NCBI RefSeq assembly: GCF_001513965.1
Contig: NZ_KQ948021.1
Span: 264,562 to 328,561, forward strand
From: Streptomyces cellostaticus
GTDB lineage: Bacteria > Actinomycetota > Actinomycetes > Streptomycetales > Streptomycetaceae
Direction of reading: 5' to 3'
Length of the DNA: 64,000 bases
The position numbers and the translations under genes are program-made. This document shows, in pieces, positions 33,600 to 41,796 of the stretch. A model generated the notes under the pieces. That model was not told where the DNA came from, did not search any database, and saw only the letters and a program-made list of their open reading frames with translations. The number at the start of each line of letters is the position of its first letter. Within the stretch, counting starts at the first letter, position 1.

Positions 33600-34751
33600 A
33601 TGGCCCTGTGCACGATCTGCGCATTGAAGGACAGCCATCCCGGCGTCGCGCTCGGCGACGACGGCGTGTGCAGCCTGTGCCGGCTCGATGTCGCCGGCGA
33701 TCTCCTGGCCAACTTCGCCTACACCAACCGGGTGTTCGAGGAGTTCGCCCGCAGCGGCCCGAATCCGCACGGCGACTACGACTGCCTGTTCATGTACAGC
33801 GGCGGCAAGGACAGCACCTACCTGCTGGACAAGTTCGTCAACGAGGACGGCAGGCGCGTCCTCTCCTACACCTTCGACGTGCCGTTCGAGAGCACGCACG
33901 CCGCTGAGAACATCCGGCTGGCCCGGGAGCGGATTCCGGCGACCTTCGTCATCGACTCGGACGACGCAGGCATCAAGACGGTGCTCCGGGAGGTCCTCAA
34001 CCGGCCGGCCGTGAAGCCCGGCACATACCTGGACGAGAAGCTGCCGTGCGTCTCCTGCCGCAGCTTCTTCGTGATCCGGGCGATCCGCTATGCCTTCCTG
34101 CACCGGATCCCGTACATCGTGCTGTGCGCGGACCCGCAGCAGATCCTGACCATGGAGTCCGACGTGCGCGAGGTGGTGCGCGGCTTCTACCGGGCCTTCG
34201 GCGAACGACTGCTCTCCGCCGAGTTCCGCGCCGACCTGGAAACGCTGCTCTTCGCCGAGGACGACGAACTGCCGCGGATCATCTTCCCGTTCGTCGCGAA
34301 CCGCTACGCGTACGACCCCGAACGGATGGTGGCCGAACTCACCGCGAAGGGACTGTACGCCTCCTCGCCACTGGAGACGCACTGCACGCTCTTCCCCCTG
34401 CTCAACTACTACTCGTACCTGAACTGGGACTGCATGTTCTACAAGCTCAACGCGGCCAGCCACCGGCGCTCGGTGCGGCGCAACGAGAACCACGAGCGCT
34501 CGACCTTCAGCATCGCCTTTCCCCGGGCCGCCGACCTGCCGGGGATCGAGGAGCGGTTGAAATCCGTGGTCCTGGACCTTGCCGCAGGGCGCGGCGACGC
34601 AGCCGTGCAGCAGCGTGAACTCGTCGGAATCTTCGAAGAGTTGGGGGCCGGCGCCGAGGCCGCCCGGTTTCTCGCGGCGAGTTTCCTCGACATGCGCAGG
34701 ACCGCGGCCGAACTCGGCGTCAGGCTGCGGACTGCCGAGGCAGCGGCATGA
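33600..34751 (+). CDS. PP-loop (N-type ATP pyrophosphatase) enzyme, probable oxazole cyclodehydratase
   Basis: 383 residues from ATG 33600 with AAAGGA eight bases upstream. The N-terminal Cys pairs (C4/C7 and C24/C27) look like a zinc site, as in WbpG/PseA-type amidotransferases. The PP-loop SGGKDST is at 67-73, and a further Cys pair (C150/C153) follows. PP-loop enzymes activate a carbonyl oxygen by adenylation. OzmP (oxazolomycin) and CongE (conglobatin) are described as N-type ATP pyrophosphatases paired with formyl-glycine NRPSs, and are thought to close the 5-substituted oxazole. Gene order here is the same: NRPS, then this protein, then a KS. A thiolation role is the alternative. Its stop overlaps the PKS start. 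Confidence 0.82.
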   Translation: MALCTICALKDSHPGVALGDDGVCSLCRLDVAGDLLANFAYTNRVFEEFARSGPNPHGDYDCLFMYSGGKDSTYLLDKFVNEDGRRVLSYTFDVPFESTHAAENIRLARERIPATFVIDSDDAGIKTVLREVLNRPAVKPGTYLDEKLPCVSCRSFFVIRAIRYAFLHRIPYIVLCADPQQILTMESDVREVVRGFYRAFGERLLSAEFRADLETLLFAEDDELPRIIFPFVANRYAYDPERMVAELTAKGLYASSPLETHCTLFPLLNYYSYLNWDCMFYKLNAASHRRSVRRNENHERSTFSIAFPRAADLPGIEERLKSVVLDLAAGRGDAAVQQRELVGIFEELGAGAEAARFLAASFLDMRRTAAELGVRLRTAEAAA

Positions 34752-37061
34752 CCGACCACGACCTGCCGGAGCATGACCCGGCGGACTGCGATGTCGCTGT
34801 CATCGGCATGGCCTGCCGATTCCCCGGCGCCGACAGTGTGGCGGCCTTCTGGCGGCTGCTGCGGGACGGCCGGGAGGCCACCGTCTTCCTCACCGACGAG
34901 CAGCTCATCGCTGCCGGCGCCGACCCGGCCCGGCCGGGATTCGTGCGGGCTGCTCAGCTGCTGCCGGGCGTGGACCTGTTCGACGCCGAGCACTTCCGGA
35001 TCCCTCCCGAGGAGGCCGAGCTTCTCGACCCGCAGCACCGGCACTTCCTGGAGTGCGCGCTGGCCGCGCTGGAGGACTCCGGCTACGACCCGGTCGGCCA
35101 TCCCGGGGAGATCGGCGTCTTCGGCGGTGCGGGCCTGAACACCTACCTGCTCGCCAACCTCGCGGACCGCTACCGCGGCGGCTCGGCCCTGGGCCGGTAC
35201 CGGCTGATGCTCGCCAACGACAAGGACTTCCTGACCACCCGGGTCTCCTACAAGCTGGACCTGCGCGGGCCCAGCGTCACCGTCAACACCGCCTGTTCCA
35301 CCTCGCTGGTCGCCGTGCACCAGGCATGCCTGAGCCTGCTCGCCGGAGAGTGCGAGATGGCGTTGGCCGGCGCGGTCCACGTCCGGCTGCCGCAGGACGA
35401 AGGGTATGTGCACCAGGACGGGATGATCTTCTCGCCCGACGGCCGCTGCCGGGCCTTCGACGCCGCTGCACGGGGCACCGTCCTCGGCAGTGGTGTCGGC
35501 CTCGTGGTGCTCAAACCGCTGGCCGCCGCGCTGGCGGACGGCGACACCGTGCACGCCGTGATCAAGGGCACGGCCGTCAACAACGACGGCTCGGCCAAGA
35601 CGGGGTTCACCGCCCCCAGCGTCGAGCGTCAGGCCGCGGTGATCCGGGAGGCGCAGCGGGCGGCCGACTGCCCGCCGGAGACCATCGGCTACGTCGAGGC
35701 ACACGGCACCGGCACGGCACTGGGCGACCCCATCGAGGTGGCGGCGCTCAACCGGGCCTTCGGGCCGACCGGCGCCGGGCGTACGGTGCTCGGGTCGGTG
35801 AAGACCAATGTGGGCCATCTGGACGCGGCGGCCGGCATGGCCGGGCTGATCAAGACGGTGCTGATGCTGCGTCACCGCACGCTGGTGCCCAGCCTGCACT
35901 TCCGCACCCCCAACCCGGACATCGACTTCGCGGCCGGTCCGTTCCGGGTCGGCACCGAGCCGGCCGAGTGGCCGGACGCGGGCGGACCGCGGCGGGCGGG
36001 GGTGAGCTCCTTCGGGGTCGGCGGCACGAACGCACACGTGGTCCTGGAGGAGCCGCCCGCCGGGCCGGCGGCTGCCGCGCCGCGCGAGGCCGAGCTGCTG
36101 CTGGTCTCGGCCCGGACGCCGCAGGCCCTGGAGCGCGCCACCGGCGCACTGGCCCGGCAGTTGCGGCAGGCGCCCGGTGTGGACCTCGCCGCCGTCGCGC
36201 ACACGCTGGCCGTGGGGCGCCGACCGCACCGGCACCGGCGGGCAGTGGTCTGCACGGACGGCCGCGACGCGGCACTGGCCCTCGCGCTGCTCGGGGGTTC
36301 GGCCGAGTGCGCTGGTCGGCCCGGGCCGCAGCGGGCTGGTCGCGGGCTGTCTGGCCGGGGTGTTCGGGCTGGAGCAGGCGCTCGCCCTGGCGGCCGGACG
36401 CGGCGGCACGGTGTCCTGCGTCGAGCCGGGGCTGCCGGTCAGTCTCGGCGCGGGCTGGCTGCGGAGCGACCAGGCAGTGGATCCGGACTGCTGGCTGCGG
36501 CCGGGCGCGGCGGCCGGTGACCGGCAGGCGGTCGCCGCGATGCTCAAGGAAGCCGAACTGCTCCCGCTCGGGTTCGAGTCGTCCGCGGCCGCCCGGTCGG
36601 CCGGCCAGGTGCTGCTGGACGTGCTCGGGCTGGCCTGGACGTGCGGCGCCGAGGTCGACTGGTCCGGCTGCTACGGCCCGGAGCAGCGCCGTCGGGTGCC
36701 GCTGCCGACCTACCCGTACCAGCGTCGTCGGCACTGGGTGGAGTCGCCGTCCGGTCACATCGAGCCGGGTGGTCCGGCCGAGCCGAGCCTGCGGCGGCGG
36801 GTCGAGGAGGCCGACTCGGGTGAACGGAGCGACATCCTGCGGGAGTTCCTGCGTCGGCACCTTGCCGGTCTGCTCGAGTCCGACGCTCTGCCCGGGGTGG
36901 ACCAGAACCTCTTCGACCTCGGTGCCGACTCGCTGATGCTCCTTGACGCCGTCGCCACCCTGGGCATCGCACTGGACCGCGCCGTCCCGTCCGCGTTGGA
37001 GCACCCTCCGACGATCCGCGCGCTGGCCGACCGGGCCGCCGCCACCTGGGAGGACGGATGA
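34748..37061 (+). CDS. type I PKS module: KS, degenerate acyltransferase, ACP, with a frame change near 36,295
   Basis: The ketosynthase (residues about 14-435) is complete: Cys183 in NTACSTSL, His319 in EAHGTGT and the NVGHLDAAAG His/Lys region. The KS-AT linker follows. Near 36,292-36,305 (CTCGGGGGTTCGG) the sensible frame shifts by one base. It then reads SGLVAGCLAGVFGLEQALAL, which matches the stretch after the GHSxGE nucleophile motif of acyltransferases, but the nucleophile half is missing and the rest is shortened to about 110 residues. VPLPTYPYQRRRHWVE is the normal post-AT linker. An ACP with Ser codon at 36930 (LGADSLMLLD) ends at 37061. Without the shift the first frame stops at 36520. 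The extender must be loaded in trans, if at all. A sequencing error in the G-run is possible. Confidence 0.75.
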
Positions 37062-37268
37062 GCGCCGGTGCCCAGAGTCCGTCGGCCGTGTGCCGGCGGA
37101 CGTCACGGCAACGCAGCCGGGCCTCGACGGTGCGGAACGCACCCGACCACCGCCGCCGCCACCTGGGAGGACGGATGAGCGCCGGTGCCCAGAGTCCGTC
37201 GGCCGTGTGCCGGCGGACGTCACGGCAACGCAGCCGGGCCTCGACGGTGCGGAACGCACCCGACCACC
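37035..37268 (+). repeat. perfect tandem duplication, 2 x 117 bases
   Basis: Bases 37035-37151 are repeated without a mismatch at 37152-37268. The unit starts within the last codons of the PKS ACP, crosses its stop codon and includes most of the spacer to the next KS gene. The length is 39 codons, so it keeps frame. Perfect identity points to a recent duplication or an assembly artefact. Confidence 0.92.
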
Positions 37269-37296
37269 CCCTACGGCAACCACGCGAGGGAGAACG

Positions 37297-38463
37297 ATGA
37301 CGCAGGTCCTGATCACCGGCGCGGGCGCCGTCTGCTGCCTTGGCACCGGTGTGCCCGCCATCTGGCAGGCCCTGCGTGCCGCACCGGCCGGCCGCCCCCA
37401 GTGGGCGCCCGACCCCGGCGCCCGGATGCAGCTGCCGCTGATCCATCTCGCCCCGGTCGCGCCCGGCCCGGAGGGGCGCGCCACCCGGTTCGCCCTCGCC
37501 GCCGCTCGCGAGGCCGTGGCCGACGCCGGGCTGACAGCCGACCAGCTGGCGGGTGCCGCGGTCGTCGTCGGCACCGGAGGCGGCGATGCCGACCACTGGG
37601 AGCGGCCGCTGAACCCCGGCCGGCCGTACGCCCCCGCCTTCACCGTGGCCTCGACCGTCGCGAGCGCGCTCGGCGCGCACGGCGCCGCAACCTGCGTGAG
37701 CAACGCCTGCGCGGCCGGGGGCTTCGGCCTCGGTATCGCGGCGGACCTGATCCAGGCCGGCGAGGCCGAGCTGGTGGTCGTCGGCGGCGCCGAGGCGTAC
37801 AGCAGGGTGGCTCTCGGGTGCTTCAACCGCCTGGGCGCCGTCGACCCGTACGCCTGCCGACCGTTCCACCGGGAACGGGCCGGCACGGTCTTCGGCGAGG
37901 GGGCGGCCGTACTGGTCCTGGAGTCGGCCGACCACGCTCGGCGGCGCGGCGCCGTGCGCCACTACGCCACGCTGGCCGGCTCCGGCTGGAGCTGCGACGC
38001 GCACCACCTCACCGCGCCGGCCCCGGACGGTACGCAGATCCAGCGGGCGATGAGCGAGGCGCTCGCCGAGGCCGGTGTGCCGGCCTCGGCGGTGGGCTGT
38101 GTCGTGCCGCACGGCACCGGCACCCCGCAGGGCGACCTGGTGGAGAGCCAGGCGCTCGGTGCGGTCTTCGGCGATCGACTGGCCCGGTTGCCCGTATACA
38201 GCCTCAAGGCGCTGATCGGCCATACGGCTGGGGCCGCAGGTGCTCTGGGCGCGCTCGCCGCCGCCCTCATCCTCGACCGCCGGACCGTGCCGCCCAACCC
38301 GGCGCTCGGCGCGGATCAGGACCCGGCCTGTGCGGTCCACCTGGCGCAGGGCGACTGCGTGCCGCTGACCGGCCGTCATGTGATGGTCAACGCCTTCGCG
38401 TTCGGCGGCAACAACGTGTCGCTGCTGCTGGCGGGCCGCGAAGCGGAAGGACTAGTCGCATGA
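37297..38463 (+). CDS. discrete beta-ketoacyl synthase (KS-alpha/FabF-like)
   Basis: 388 residues from ATG 37297, with GGGAG before it. Nucleophile Cys138 in SNACAAGG, His in PHGTGTPQGD, Lys and second His in LKALIGHTAGAAG, and the NAFAFGGNN C-terminal loop are all intact, so this is a working decarboxylative condensing enzyme. It is somewhat shorter than FabF (about 410). Its stop overlaps the gene for a Cys-less partner and an ACP follows, reproducing the KS-alpha/KS-beta/ACP minimal set of type II polyketide synthases. No cognate ketoreductase, dehydratase or cyclase of type II kind is present. Confidence 0.87.
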   Translation: MTQVLITGAGAVCCLGTGVPAIWQALRAAPAGRPQWAPDPGARMQLPLIHLAPVAPGPEGRATRFALAAAREAVADAGLTADQLAGAAVVVGTGGGDADHWERPLNPGRPYAPAFTVASTVASALGAHGAATCVSNACAAGGFGLGIAADLIQAGEAELVVVGGAEAYSRVALGCFNRLGAVDPYACRPFHRERAGTVFGEGAAVLVLESADHARRRGAVRHYATLAGSGWSCDAHHLTAPAPDGTQIQRAMSEALAEAGVPASAVGCVVPHGTGTPQGDLVESQALGAVFGDRLARLPVYSLKALIGHTAGAAGALGALAAALILDRRTVPPNPALGADQDPACAVHLAQGDCVPLTGRHVMVNAFAFGGNNVSLLLAGREAEGLVA

Positions 38464-39458
38464 GCGCCGTCGACCTCGTGGTGACCGGTATCGGTGTGGT
38501 CTCGCCCTGGGGCTGCGAGCCGGCCAAGCTGCGCCTGGACGGCGAGCCGGCGACCGGAGCGGAGGAGTCCTGGTTCGACCTGACCGCGGAACTCGGCGCT
38601 CGCGGCTACAAGTACGTGCCGTCTGCGGCCCGTTACCTGCTCGCCGCCACGCGTCGGGCCCTTGCGGACGCCGGTCCGGTGCTCTCCGGGGTCCCGGAGG
38701 CCCGGCGTGGCCTGGCGCTCGGCACCAACAGCGGGATCGCGAGCGTGATCGATGCCATGGACGAGACGGTCACCGGCTCCGGCGCGGACCTGCTGAGCCC
38801 GGCGCGGGCCCCGTACTTCTCCATCAACACACTCGCCGGCCGGGTCGCGATGGAGCATGGCGTCAAGGGGTGGAACCTCACCCTCACCTCCCCGCGCACC
38901 GCGGGCATGGAGGCGCTGCTCGCGGGAGACCGGGCGGTCCGCGCCGGCCGGTCGGACCTGCTGCTCGCCGGCTCGGCCGAGGCTCCGCTGCCGGTGCACA
39001 CGCCAGGCCACGATCGATCCGAGGCGGGCGCGGCCGTGCTCGTCCTCGAACCGCACGCCGCTGCCGTCGCCCGGGGCGCCACCGGATACGGCAGCTGCCG
39101 GACGGTCGCATTCTTCCTGCCTCCGTCCGAGGCAGCGTCACCCGCCGCCGGGCGGACGGTCACCGCGGCCGTCACCCGGCTCCTCGGTGAGCCTTCCGCC
39201 CTCCCTCCGGTCATCCGTCTGGTGACCGATCCCAGTCCCGTCGGAACGGCGCTCGCCGCCCGGCTCGGGCAGTCGGGGTCCCGCCTCGACGTCGTCCCGG
39301 CCGGAGCCGGCACCCTGCAGCCCGTCCTGCACGTCGCCCACGGCCTCGCTCGCCCGGGCACCGTCCATCTGGTGGTCACCGCCAGTCCGGACGGCGCTTG
39401 TGCCATGACGCTCCTGCGGCCCCACCACCTACCCGACCAGAAAAGGGACTCCGTATGA
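38460..39458 (+). CDS. KS-beta/chain-length-factor-like protein, short and Cys-less
   Basis: 332 residues, about 70 fewer than usual chain-length factors. It begins with VVTGIGVVSPWG, the standard KS N-terminus, and has the LGTNSGIASVIDAMDE and INTLAGRVAMEHG segments. Where the nucleophile Cys should be, the sequence is LTSPRTAGMEAL (about residues 141-152), with no Cys. The His-containing motifs of the C-terminal half are also missing; only a shortened beta-rich end (RLVTDPSPVGTALAARL) remains. It can therefore only be a structural or chain-length partner of the preceding KS. Overlaps of four bases at both ends indicate coupled translation. Confidence 0.78.
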   Translation: MSAVDLVVTGIGVVSPWGCEPAKLRLDGEPATGAEESWFDLTAELGARGYKYVPSAARYLLAATRRALADAGPVLSGVPEARRGLALGTNSGIASVIDAMDETVTGSGADLLSPARAPYFSINTLAGRVAMEHGVKGWNLTLTSPRTAGMEALLAGDRAVRAGRSDLLLAGSAEAPLPVHTPGHDRSEAGAAVLVLEPHAAAVARGATGYGSCRTVAFFLPPSEAASPAAGRTVTAAVTRLLGEPSALPPVIRLVTDPSPVGTALAARLGQSGSRLDVVPAGAGTLQPVLHVAHGLARPGTVHLVVTASPDGACAMTLLRPHHLPDQKRDSV

Positions 39459-39742
39459 CCGACACCAGCAACAGCACCGTCGTCGACCTTGAGCAACTGC
39501 GCGCCACGATCGCGGATGTCCTCGAACTCAGCCTGGACGAACTCACGGATGACGCCCGTTTCGTCGAAGACCTGGGCGTCGACTCCCTGATCGGCCTGGA
39601 GCTGCAGATCACCCTGGAGGTGCAGTACGGCGTCCGCCTCACCGAGGCCGACCTGCGCCGGGCCACCTCCCTGCACAGCGCTCACCGATTGTTGACGGCG
39701 TTGCTCACCGAGACGGACCTGCCGGCTCCGGAACGGTTGTGA
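39455..39742 (+). CDS. acyl carrier protein
   Basis: 95 residues. The phosphopantetheine serine is Ser44 in LGVDSLIGLELQ, with helix 2 following in normal register. The acidic helix ELSLDELTDDARFVEDLG is typical of ACPs. As the last gene of the KS/KS-partner/ACP set, it is the likely carrier for the discrete KS; it could also receive malonyl groups for the KS-(AT)-ACP protein. Its start overlaps the preceding stop (ATGA). The cluster's co-directional run ends here, facing a convergent IclR gene 34 bases on. Confidence 0.92.
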   Translation: MTDTSNSTVVDLEQLRATIADVLELSLDELTDDARFVEDLGVDSLIGLELQITLEVQYGVRLTEADLRRATSLHSAHRLLTALLTETDLPAPERL

Positions 39743-39776
39743 CCTCGCCCCGCGAGCTCTCCATGCGCGGCTGACA

Positions 39777-40580
39777 TCAGTCGGCCGGCCAGGCTCCGCC
39801 GAGCTGGCTGAGCCTGGCAGCCGCCGTGATGGTGGCATAGATGTAGTGCTGGGGAGCTTCCGGCATGACGTCCATGGGCTTGAGCATCAGGACCGCGCCC
39901 CAGATCGCGCCGTCCCAGATGACGGGGGCGGCGACGGAGTTCCACTTCGCCATGCACTCCTGGTATCCCAGGGCGTAACCCTGGTCACGGATGTCGGCCA
40001 GGGAGGCGAGCAGCTCGTCGCCGTCACGGATGACGCCGGGACCGGCCTCCTCGGGGACCGGATCGGCGGCCACCCGCTGCTGGATCTGCTCGGGCAGGTA
40101 GGCGAGGATCGTCCGGCCCGAGGCGCCGGTGCGCAGCGACCGCGTGACCGAGAGGACGTCACGCGGCGTCATTCCGAGCTCCACGAGGTCGGAATCCCCC
40201 ACCGCCATGTCCAGGCACTGTCTGCCCGCTATGCCGAACGGGGCCCTCATGTAGAGGAAGACCAGGCCGCTGTCGGTCGCCTTGCGCAGGCCTTGCAGGA
40301 CATGTGCGGCCTCGCCGCCGGAGAGGTTGTCTTCGGAGAGCGCGTGGAGCCCCAGGTCGGCGACCGTACTGCCGAGCTGGTACAGGCCTCGGTCGATGCG
40401 GACGAAGGTGCTGTTGTAGGTTCCGGCGGTGAGCATGCGGCCGGTGGTGGAGTCGTCGAGATCGGCGGTTTTGGCGATCTCCGACAGCCGGTGGGCACCG
40501 GGGCCCAAGGTGATGAACGCCTGCTGCACCCGCATGAAGCGGTCGGCGTAGCTGGTCCCGGTTCCACGCTGTCCACTCAT
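39777..40580 (-). CDS. IclR-family transcriptional regulator
   Basis: 267 residues from ATG 40580, with a perfect GGAGGT eight bases upstream. The N-terminal winged helix (RVQQAFITLGPGAHRLSEIA, then GRMLTAGTYNSTFVRIDRGLYQLG) and the C-terminal GAF-like effector domain (about 95-265; SVTRSLRTGASGRTILAYLP, AAPVIWDGAIWGAVLML) follow the IclR plan. IclR proteins sense small carboxylates. It is convergent with the ACP gene and downstream of the oxidoreductase on the same strand, so it may control the oxidoreductase, the biosynthetic operon, or both. Confidence 0.82.
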   Translation of the reverse strand: MSGQRGTGTSYADRFMRVQQAFITLGPGAHRLSEIAKTADLDDSTTGRMLTAGTYNSTFVRIDRGLYQLGSTVADLGLHALSEDNLSGGEAAHVLQGLRKATDSGLVFLYMRAPFGIAGRQCLDMAVGDSDLVELGMTPRDVLSVTRSLRTGASGRTILAYLPEQIQQRVAADPVPEEAGPGVIRDGDELLASLADIRDQGYALGYQECMAKWNSVAAPVIWDGAIWGAVLMLKPMDVMPEAPQHYIYATITAAARLSQLGGAWPAD

Positions 40581-40674
40581 CAGCCGTACCTCCTTCATCG
40601 TGCCCGCGCCCCTCCTCCTGGAGCACGGTGGTACACGGCCCTGGTGCCACCGCGTACGGTACGGCACTAGATTA

Positions 40675-41625
40675 TTACTCGGAGGTATCGAGACTGAACT
40701 TGCCCATGCCGGTGCGGTTGTTGAGGACGTGGTGCACCTTGGCCGCGTCGGCAAGCGGATAGGTCCCGCCGGTCACGATCTTCAGCGTGCCGTTGCCGAC
40801 GGCGTCGAAGAGCTGCCTCATGGACGCTGCCAGCGGGAGCGTCCGGTCGGTGTACAGGTGCGGGAGCCAGAAGCCGGCGACAGTGACGGACTTCTGGAGC
40901 AGCGTGTGCACGGGGACGTCGGCGAGCTGCCCGCCGGCGAAGCCGTACACCACGAGCCTGCCGCGCGGGCCGACCGCGTCGAGGGTCCCCCGCAGTGTCT
41001 TGCCGCCGGTCATCTCCAACGCGGCGTGAACGGGCCCTCCTGCCGCGTCGAGGATCCGCTCCGTCAGGCCGTCCTCGTCGGAGGAGTCGACGGCTGCGTC
41101 CGCCCCGAGTTCCAAGGCCAGCCGACGCTTCTCGTCCGTGCCGGCGAGAGCGATGACCCGGGCTCCTGCCCGGTGTGCCAGCTGAACGGCCAGCGAGCCG
41201 ACGCCGCCGGCCGCGGCGGGAATGACGACGGTCTGCCCCTTGATGATCTGGGCGACGGTGAAGAGGAGGTGGTAGGCGCTGTTCCCCTGCAGAGCCAGCG
41301 GCACCGCCTGTTCGTCGCTGACCTCGTCGGGGATCTCCCATTGCAGTCTGCGGTGAACGGCCACCTTCTGCGCGTAGCCGCCGCCCTGGGTCAGCGCCAC
41401 GACGCGCTTGCCGTCCACGGTGGTGCCGACGACCTCGTTGCCGGGGATGTACGGCAGTTCCACCGGCGCCAGGTAGGTATTTCCGCGAACATGGACATCT
41501 GCATAGTTAACACCCGCCAGCCGCACGTCCAGCAGGATTTGTCCGCGCGCGGGCTCGGGGTCGGGAACGTCTTCCAGCCGCAAAACCTCGGGGCCGCCGA
41601 ATTCCCTCATGACAATGGCGCGCAC
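40675..41625 (-). CDS. zinc-free quinone-oxidoreductase-type alcohol dehydrogenase (MDR)
   Basis: 316 residues from GTG 41625, with AGGAG just upstream. It has the N-terminal GroES-like domain (REFGGPEVLRLEDVPDPEP, GVNYADVHVRGNTY) and the Rossmann domain with AAAGGVGSLAVQLAHRAGA near residue 145. No zinc-binding Cys/His set is present, so it is the quinone oxidoreductase/enoyl reductase branch of the MDR family. It is NADPH-dependent by family. A tailoring or resistance role for the neighbouring pathway is possible. Its promoter region carries three copies of the TTCTC-N7-GAGAA palindrome. Confidence 0.85.
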   Translation of the reverse strand: MRAIVMREFGGPEVLRLEDVPDPEPARGQILLDVRLAGVNYADVHVRGNTYLAPVELPYIPGNEVVGTTVDGKRVVALTQGGGYAQKVAVHRRLQWEIPDEVSDEQAVPLALQGNSAYHLLFTVAQIIKGQTVVIPAAAGGVGSLAVQLAHRAGARVIALAGTDEKRRLALELGADAAVDSSDEDGLTERILDAAGGPVHAALEMTGGKTLRGTLDAVGPRGRLVVYGFAGGQLADVPVHTLLQKSVTVAGFWLPHLYTDRTLPLAASMRQLFDAVGNGTLKIVTGGTYPLADAAKVHHVLNNRTGMGKFSLDTSE

Positions 41626-41718
41626 AGTACTCCTATCGACGCGGGACGGATGTGTACCACGACAGGCTAGGGCATCCCCCGCAACGGCCCCCACCTGGGC
41701 ACCTTGCCTCATACATCT

Positions 41719-41796
41719 TTCTCACGAGGTGAGAAATGACTGCCCATTTCTCACTCGACGAGAAGCTTTAATCTTGAACTTCTCGCGAGATGAGAA
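41719..41796. promoter_or_regulatory. three TTCTC-N7-GAGAA operators
   Basis: Palindromes of identical design lie at 41719-41735, 41748-41764 and 41780-41796. The first extends to 7-base arms (TTTCTCA and TGAGAAA). Centres are 29 and 32 bases apart, about three helical turns, so bound dimers would sit on one face of the DNA. The array begins 93 bases upstream of the oxidoreductase start. Confidence 0.75.

Noticed and set aside
30786..34493. A very long open frame (over 1200 codons) on the minus strand opposite the NRPS and PP-loop genes
   Set aside because: It mirrors the high-GC codon pattern of the real plus-strand genes, has no family motifs and is highly repetitive in Arg/Gly/Val. It is an antisense shadow.
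37058..37300. An 80-codon gene between the PKS and the discrete KS
   Set aside because: It exists only because of the 117-base tandem duplication, reads as Arg/Ser-rich low complexity, and lacks family similarity. The overlaps with both neighbours are noted as a finding instead.
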